From Maricaulis sp036231565 (GTDB lineage: Bacteria > Pseudomonadota > Alphaproteobacteria > Caulobacterales > Maricaulaceae): a stretch of DNA of 64,000 bases. Location: positions 62,001-126,000 of the forward strand of contig JAZAHA010000005.1 in the NCBI GenBank assembly GCA_036231565.1, given 5' to 3'. The notes under the pieces are model-generated. The model was given only the letters and a program-made list of their open reading frames with translations, did no database searches and had not been told where the DNA came from. This document shows, piece after piece, positions 58,938-64,000 of this stretch. The translations under genes were made by a program, and so were the position numbers. Every line of letters begins with the position of its first letter. Within the stretch, counting starts at the first letter, position 1.

Positions 58938-59846
58938 ATGGATGACTGGTCCGATTACCTTGTCTGCCTGGCCATTTCCGAGGCCGGCAGCCTGACCGCC
59001 GCGGCGTATCAGCTGGGCGTCAGCCAACCCACCGTGACCCGGCGCCTGCAGGCGCTGGAACGCCGATTCGGCGAGCCCGTTTTCGAACGCGAAAACGGCC
59101 AGTCACGGCTCACCCCGCTCGGTCAGAAGGTTATCGCACATGCCAAGCGCATGCGCGACGAGGCCTCGGCCATCGAACGCGCCGTGATCGCCCAGGACCA
59201 GTCCCTGTCGGGCCTCGTCGTGGTCTCCGCCTCCGAAGGCATCGGCGCCGACTGGCTGCCGCGCGCCCTCGTCTCCTTCCAGCGCGCCAATCCGGGCATC
59301 GGCATCGAGATCGCGATCAAGAACAATTCCGCCAATCTGGCCGACCGCGAAGCCGATATCGCGCTGCGCTGGAACGGTCCGGGCACGCAGCAGAGCCTGA
59401 TCGGCCGCCGCGGCGCCACGGTCGGCGCGGGCCTCTACGCCTCGAAGGACTATCTCGACCTGCACGGCCGTCCCGAACAGGTCGAGGATCTCGCCGACCA
59501 TGCCTGCGTCGGCTGGTCGATGGGCGATTATTTCGGCTGGCCGGCCAATGCCGACGGCGCCCCCGTCCTGCCCCGCCACGTCTCGATGAAGGCCAACTCC
59601 CCGGCCAGCCACGTCATGGGCATCGAGGCCGGCTTCGGCGTCGGCGTCACCTCCCACCGCCTCGCCCGCCGCAACCCCAACCTGGAACGCCTCCTGCCGG
59701 ACTTCGAATCCTCCCTGGACCTCTGGGTCGTCGCCCACGAAACGGTGCGCAAGAGCGCCCGCGTGCGCGCAGCCTTCGACCATATTATCGCGCAAATGCA
59801 GGCGGACGGGGCGTATTTTACAAGGGGGGAGGCTTCGATTTTGTGA
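58938..59846 (+). CDS. LysR family transcriptional regulator
   Basis: The 302-residue protein has an N-terminal helix-turn-helix (LVCLAISEAGSLTAAAYQLG, VSQPTVTRRLQALERRFGEPVF) and a LysR effector domain (GIGADWLPRALVSFQRANPGI). The ligand is unknown. It is divergent from the secreted TPR gene. The sequence after its stop drops in GC and leads into the low-GC 743-residue gene. Confidence 0.92.
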   Translation: MDDWSDYLVCLAISEAGSLTAAAYQLGVSQPTVTRRLQALERRFGEPVFERENGQSRLTPLGQKVIAHAKRMRDEASAIERAVIAQDQSLSGLVVVSASEGIGADWLPRALVSFQRANPGIGIEIAIKNNSANLADREADIALRWNGPGTQQSLIGRRGATVGAGLYASKDYLDLHGRPEQVEDLADHACVGWSMGDYFGWPANADGAPVLPRHVSMKANSPASHVMGIEAGFGVGVTSHRLARRNPNLERLLPDFESSLDLWVVAHETVRKSARVRAAFDHIIAQMQADGAYFTRGEASIL

Positions 59847-60017
59847 GGGGGTGAGGGACTTTAAAACTCAAATCCAAATTGCCCGCCTGCGCAGGTCTGG
59901 ACAGTAGAGCCTGAAGCGGCAATCGCTCTCAAGACGATTCACGGAATGCAGCATAGCGCAATCTCCGCGCGACTCAGCTTAGGAATTTCCTACAAGTAGA
60001 TCGCCGCGGAGGAGCAG

Positions 60018-62249
60018 TTGGACAACCACCAATACAACACTGGATCGCGACTACTTCCAGATGCCCCGAAGGCGCACCTATCTCGGTTGCGAAATTTGGC
60101 CCAAGGGCGGCTCAACAAGGCGCTAAGACGGTTACAGCCTATAGGGCCCGACACTCCGCTTCACCAAGACTGTGTTGAATTCCGCGCCAAAGTTCAAAGC
60201 TATGCCCCGCCGAGCGAACCCGAGCTTTTTGAACTTCACCGAGAAGTGGCTGAACTCGCGTGGTGGGCCTGTTGGGCATCTTACGATTTCAGCGTTCAGG
60301 GATTGAAGTCGAGATTCGGGAATCGGCTTATCAACCGGATGGTTGGTGCTGGTCTCCAAGAGATCTCTGACGAGTACGGAAACAAATGGTTGGAAGGGTT
60401 TGCGCCACTCGTAGATGCTGACGGAACCCCTATCGCCCCGCCACAAACATCTGGATTTGTTAGTGCAATTAGGTTTTTCGAGCGGTTTGATCAAAGAGAA
60501 CTAACGGGCATAGTTGTTCCATCAGACTGCCGTTTTAGTACACTCGCCCCCTTTACTCGCTCATCAATCAAGTGGGCCCATTTCGGTGGACGAATCCAGC
60601 TGGATGAGGTCACCAATATGGAGCTCGAGAGCTGTTTCGTGGGAGGGGCTATTGAATGCCGAGGCGTCCGGAAAGAGCGGCTCGTCTTGAATAACTGTTT
60701 TGCAGATAGCCTGACGCTAGCATTGGCTAAAAATGCTCAATTCAACATGAAAAGCTGCTACTTCTTAGAAGGCATCTCCATCAAGGGCTTCCGCTTCTCG
60801 AGTTCGGCCGAGATCGGTACAAATTTTGTCTGTGGCGACCTCAAATTTGAAGAGTGCAATCTACAGGAACAAAGAGCCATCTTACCAAAGCACTACGGAG
60901 GGCGCTTGGATTGCCATCTTGTGCAGGACGGAACGGCCATCGTTCAACCTGTGGCAAATGTCTCTATCGACTTTCGAGACGCTTCAAACATCACGCTTCA
61001 TATTCCCGATAAGACCACCTTGGGGGAATTGAATATCAGCGGAAGCAAGATAGCTGTACATTTTTGCAGAGGCACTGCACAAGATGGCGTTAAATTCAGC
61101 CCATCGGGAAACTCAGAGCGCTCTTCTCTAGATCTTTCTGAAACAAAATTTATGGCAGCATTGAGCATAGCCTTGCCCCTTCAACAGCTGAAGATGCAAT
61201 CTTCAGAAGTATTGGGAAATTTCGACTTACGCCAACTTTCGGGCGGCTGGCCGGAGCTTATACTGGACGGCTCACTTTTCCATTCAAGCGTCAAATGCCA
61301 TCCATCGCAGTGGAAGGTGATTTCGGCAAAGAAGTGCTGGTTCCACAAGCTTGCGACTTTCGTGGACGTAGGCGCTGTCGATGCAACGAGCTTTAGAGGA
61401 GCTCGGTTCTTGGGACCTTTTAAATTTGGTCAGTCGAACGAAGCTCTCCCGGCAGGGCGCTTGGACTTTTCGGAAGCAGTCTTCGAAGCCGATGCCAGTT
61501 TCCATGGACGGCATTTCCATGCCAGCACGGACTTCGGCAGAACCATATGGGGAGGTGTTCCCGACTTTCACCAAGCGGAGCTTCATCCAGACACCAGTTT
61601 CGTATCAGCACGCTTCGATGTTCCCAGCCTAAAAAAGCGAATGAGCAATCTACAAGGAGACAAGCGCGAACAAGACCTGCTTATGGGCCGGTATGAGCGA
61701 GCATTTCGCTCTCTGAAGCTCAAGGCTGAGGCGTTGAGAGCGAACAGTGTGGAATCCATGTTTCACCGCCTCGAAATGGTCGCGAAGCGCGAAATTTCAT
61801 CTACGCCTCGCTTTGAGAAGATATTCTCGCTGACATATGACGCCTTCTCCTTATATGGCGAGAGCTTTGTTCGCCCAGCCTTGGTTTGGCTCGGCCAAGT
61901 GACCGTATTGGGCCTTGTTTATTGGACGCTATTGGCCCCACACTGGCTAGTGAGTCGTGCTCTTGGCGTCTCTCTCGACCAGAGTGACGTAGGTCGACTG
62001 GCAGACGCGCTGGTTCTTTCATTCACCAATTCCATTAGGCCATTCTATACGACGGGAGCATCGTTCGACCGAATGGTGTCCATGGGGCCTACCGTCGGGC
62101 CCACGTCAGACTATTGGTCATTCATACAGCAGATGTTGGTATCATACCCGAGCCTAGCAAGGTGGTTGCTCTTCGGTCAGAATGTGATCGGCCTCGTTCT
62201 CATTTTCCTGTTCGTAATGGCCGTGCGCCGCCGCTTTCAGATCTCCTAG
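60018..62249 (+). CDS. Low-GC 743-residue membrane protein with beta-helix-like middle, unknown function
   Basis: Start TTG at 60018 has a strong GGAGGAG site. The N-terminal 160 residues are helical, residues about 170-555 carry short repeating strands that resemble pentapeptide-type beta-helix (VGGAIECRG, DLSETKF, ATSFRGARF, DFSEAVFEADASF, DTSFVSARF), then a linker (GRYERAFRSLKLKAEALRAN, YDAFSLYGESFVRPALVW), and two transmembrane spans (about 615-640 and 717-741) ending VRRRFQIS. Such C-termini occur in pentapeptide-repeat membrane proteins with ion-channel-like ends. Two 60-base samples counted by eye were 38% and 45% GC, well below neighbours. No related gene is nearby; the function is unknown. 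Confidence 0.7.
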   Translation: MDNHQYNTGSRLLPDAPKAHLSRLRNLAQGRLNKALRRLQPIGPDTPLHQDCVEFRAKVQSYAPPSEPELFELHREVAELAWWACWASYDFSVQGLKSRFGNRLINRMVGAGLQEISDEYGNKWLEGFAPLVDADGTPIAPPQTSGFVSAIRFFERFDQRELTGIVVPSDCRFSTLAPFTRSSIKWAHFGGRIQLDEVTNMELESCFVGGAIECRGVRKERLVLNNCFADSLTLALAKNAQFNMKSCYFLEGISIKGFRFSSSAEIGTNFVCGDLKFEECNLQEQRAILPKHYGGRLDCHLVQDGTAIVQPVANVSIDFRDASNITLHIPDKTTLGELNISGSKIAVHFCRGTAQDGVKFSPSGNSERSSLDLSETKFMAALSIALPLQQLKMQSSEVLGNFDLRQLSGGWPELILDGSLFHSSVKCHPSQWKVISAKKCWFHKLATFVDVGAVDATSFRGARFLGPFKFGQSNEALPAGRLDFSEAVFEADASFHGRHFHASTDFGRTIWGGVPDFHQAELHPDTSFVSARFDVPSLKKRMSNLQGDKREQDLLMGRYERAFRSLKLKAEALRANSVESMFHRLEMVAKREISSTPRFEKIFSLTYDAFSLYGESFVRPALVWLGQVTVLGLVYWTLLAPHWLVSRALGVSLDQSDVGRLADALVLSFTNSIRPFYTTGASFDRMVSMGPTVGPTSDYWSFIQQMLVSYPSLARWLLFGQNVIGLVLIFLFVMAVRRRFQIS

Positions 62250-62269
62250 TTGCCTGCGACGAACTCCCC

Positions 62270-62938
62270 CTACCCCTCCGGCGGAGCCCCCGCCGGCAAG
62301 GCCAGCACATTCATCGCCACGGAGATCCGCTCTCGCGGGCCCTTGTGGGGGCGGACGGCGTGCATGAGCCAGGACGGGAAGATGACCAGCTTGCCGGGTT
62401 CGGGACGGACGCGGAACTGGGACATCTGCTTTTCGCCGGTCTCGTCGGTGAAGACGAGGTCGGGGGCGACCATGCGGATCATCGGGAAGCGCGGATCCTG
62501 GGCGACGAAGAAACCGTCCTCACTGTCGCCGCCATCATCGATATAGAAGCTGGCCGACCAGAAGGAGCCGGCATGGGCGTGCATCTGGTTGGACGCGCCG
62601 GCGGGCGAGACATTGGCCCACATCTCCATGCCCATCTGCCAGCGCGAACGGCCCTGGGCGGCATTCACGTCCGAGGTGAAACGGCCGCAGACCTGCATCG
62701 TCTCGCGCGCCAGCGCGATCGCGGCCTCGCCGCCCCAGTCCAGCATCTCGATATCGGAATGCCAGCCATGGATGTTCGAGCGCCGCACGCCCGGCGAGGC
62801 GGCCCGGCGTGCCAGGATCGCCTGCTTGAGCTCTAAGACCAGCCGGTCGGCGCCGGGCAGGCGCACCTCGATCAGCGGGGTGGCGAAGAGCCGGTTGACC
62901 GTGATCTGCGGCGCGGCGCTGCCGCCCGTCACCGTCAT
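62270..62938 (-). CDS. TIGR02466-type putative 2OG-Fe(II) oxygenase
   Basis: The 222-residue product has the features of this family: NQMHAHAGSFWSASFYIDDG with the presumed iron-ligand histidine, FVAQDPR, and the C-terminal FPSWLMHAVRPHKGPRERISVAMN with the second histidine and the 2OG-binding arginine. The substrate is unknown. It overlaps the isoaspartyl peptidase gene by 4 bases. Confidence 0.85.
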   Translation of the reverse strand: MTVTGGSAAPQITVNRLFATPLIEVRLPGADRLVLELKQAILARRAASPGVRRSNIHGWHSDIEMLDWGGEAAIALARETMQVCGRFTSDVNAAQGRSRWQMGMEMWANVSPAGASNQMHAHAGSFWSASFYIDDGGDSEDGFFVAQDPRFPMIRMVAPDLVFTDETGEKQMSQFRVRPEPGKLVIFPSWLMHAVRPHKGPRERISVAMNVLALPAGAPPEG

Positions 62939-63993
62939 TCCTCGTCGCCGTAGATCGCCACCACCGGCTCGCCGCCTTCGGTGAGGCGGGCGCGGTACAT
63001 GCCCGGCGTGTTGAAACTCCAGGCGATATCGCCCTCAGCCGTCAGCGCGATAATGCCGCCATCGCCGCCCAGATCCGTCAGCTCTTGCTGGATCACCTGG
63101 TCGGCGGCCGCCTGCAGGGTGAGGCCCTGCATCTCGACCAGCGCACAGATACGGCTGGCCACGGTCAGACGGATGAAATACTCGCCCGTGCCCGTCGCCG
63201 AGACGCCGCAGCTGTCATTATTGGCATAGGTGCCCGCGCCGATGATCGGGCTGTCGCCGACCCGGCCCCAGCGCTTCGCCGTCGTGCCGCCTGTCGAGGT
63301 GCCCGCCGCGATATTGCCGGCCTCGTCCAGCGCCACCACGCCGACCGTGCCGAAACGGTGTTCCAGCGCGTCACGCTCGAGCAGGCCCTCCTGGACCGGT
63401 TCCGGATCCGGCGCACCGTCCGGACGCGGCGGAATCTCCAGACCGTCGCGGCCGAGCGAACGTTCGAGCGCCGCCCAGCGGCGTTCGGTGAAAAACCAGG
63501 CCGGCTCGACCATTTCCAGCCCCTGCTCCCGCGCGAACGTCTCCGCGCCCTCGCTTTGCAACATGACGTGACGCGAATGTTGCATCACTGTGCGCGCAAG
63601 GGTGATCGGATGTCGCACCTGTGTGACACCTGCGACGGCTCCCGCTTCAAGGGTCGCCCCGTCCATGATCGAGGCGTCGAGCTCATTGCGTCCGGCCGCC
63701 GTGAACACGGCACCGCGCCCGGCATTGAACATGGGATCGTCCTCGAGACCGTGGATCACCGCCTCGATCGCATCCAGCGCGCTGCCCCCTTCGGACAGCA
63801 CGGCCTCGCCACGCTCCAGCGCGGCATGCATGGCTGCGCGATAGGCGGCATCGGTCTCCGGCGTCATGCTCTCACGCTCGATCACACCGGCCCCGCCATG
63901 CACGACAAGCGCCCAGTTTCCGTCGTCCGCCAGGGCCGGAGACAGGGTCAGAAGGGCCGCGGCAGAGGCCGCCGGCAGAACAGATCGCAGCAT
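62935..63993 (-). CDS. Secreted isoaspartyl peptidase/L-asparaginase (Ntn hydrolase)
   Basis: The 352-residue precursor has a signal peptide (LPAASAAALLTLSPALA), the WALVVHGGAGV start and the autoproteolysis site Gly215-Thr216 (RFGTVGVVALDEAGN), with GTSTGG at 231-236. It should self-cleave to an N-terminal nucleophile hydrolase that releases aspartate from isoaspartyl peptides or asparagine. It starts 7 bases from the window end. Confidence 0.92.
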   Translation of the reverse strand: MLRSVLPAASAAALLTLSPALADDGNWALVVHGGAGVIERESMTPETDAAYRAAMHAALERGEAVLSEGGSALDAIEAVIHGLEDDPMFNAGRGAVFTAAGRNELDASIMDGATLEAGAVAGVTQVRHPITLARTVMQHSRHVMLQSEGAETFAREQGLEMVEPAWFFTERRWAALERSLGRDGLEIPPRPDGAPDPEPVQEGLLERDALEHRFGTVGVVALDEAGNIAAGTSTGGTTAKRWGRVGDSPIIGAGTYANNDSCGVSATGTGEYFIRLTVASRICALVEMQGLTLQAAADQVIQQELTDLGGDGGIIALTAEGDIAWSFNTPGMYRARLTEGGEPVVAIYGDEE

Positions 63994-64000
63994 GTTGAAA

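Overview
The window is GC-rich, gene-dense DNA from an alphaproteobacterium. The gene neighbourhoods support this: a fabD-fabG-acpP-fabF-mltG run next to rpsF-rpsR-rplI, then dnaB-alr-radA-cvpA-purF, a small carboxy-extended L9, DUF6249-type membrane genes beside ECF sigma factors, and a single cold-shock gene. The overall flavour (DnaA boxes in front of dnaB, many envelope and stress genes, tandem sulfotransferases) fits the Caulobacterales/Maricaulales/Hyphomonadaceae side of the class, but the sequence alone does not fix the genus. No rRNA, tRNA, CRISPR array, prophage or insertion sequence was seen.

Layout. 1-4243 (minus): type II fatty acid synthesis operon ending in a cut-off mltG. 4499-5771 (plus): ribosomal protein operon closed by a strong terminator. 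5913-14005 (plus): membrane protein, dnaB behind two inverted consensus DnaA boxes, alr, radA, cvpA, purF, an SDR and a GNAT protein. 14043-18669 (minus): panB, a YfgM-like TPR protein, a BamB-like lipoprotein and der. 18747-22041 (minus): two similar three-gene ECF sigma modules separated by an NnrU-like gene. 22120-28633: SH3 protein, AraC regulator, ABC-F ATPase, secreted hydrolase, and a divergent membrane-bound LytTR regulator with a probable LytTR site between them. 28654-37814: small enzymes and stress functions (ThpR, secreted CbiX-like protein, SlyX, MerR with a SoxR-box-like operator, glutathione peroxidase, PNPOx and AhpD-like proteins, LysR, YafY-type regulator, GST, cold-shock protein). 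38121-47497: guaA, YceI lipoprotein, fatty acid hydroxylase, two sulfotransferases, RsmB, MAPEG, guaB. 47681-48326: a broken ParD-like antitoxin and a strongly base-pairing spacer. 48327-54585: MHYT-GGDEF-EAL protein, rlmE, ppx/gppA, hspQ and an acyl-CoA ligase. 54701-55354: two direct copies of a roughly 158-bp structured repeat around a small DksA/TraR zinc-finger gene. 55367-63993: FAH-family enzyme, P-loop protein, beta carbonic anhydrase, TPR protein, LysR, a low-GC 743-residue membrane protein, a 2OG-Fe(II) oxygenase-like protein and a secreted isoaspartyl peptidase.

How genes work together. The two ends of purine synthesis are both present (purF; guaA and guaB), as are the core of fatty acid elongation and initiation and envelope synthesis genes (mltG, alr, bamB). 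The accessory content is dominated by sensing: two ECF modules, one LytTR, one MerR, one AraC, two LysR, one YafY-type regulator and one c-di-GMP enzyme. Many gene pairs overlap by exactly 4 or 8 bases, which suggests translational coupling. The most distinctive items are the twin ECF modules, the low-GC 743-residue protein, the cis-sites paired with their adjacent regulators, the structured spacer at 48041-48180, and the structured repeat family at 44932, 54701 and 55198.
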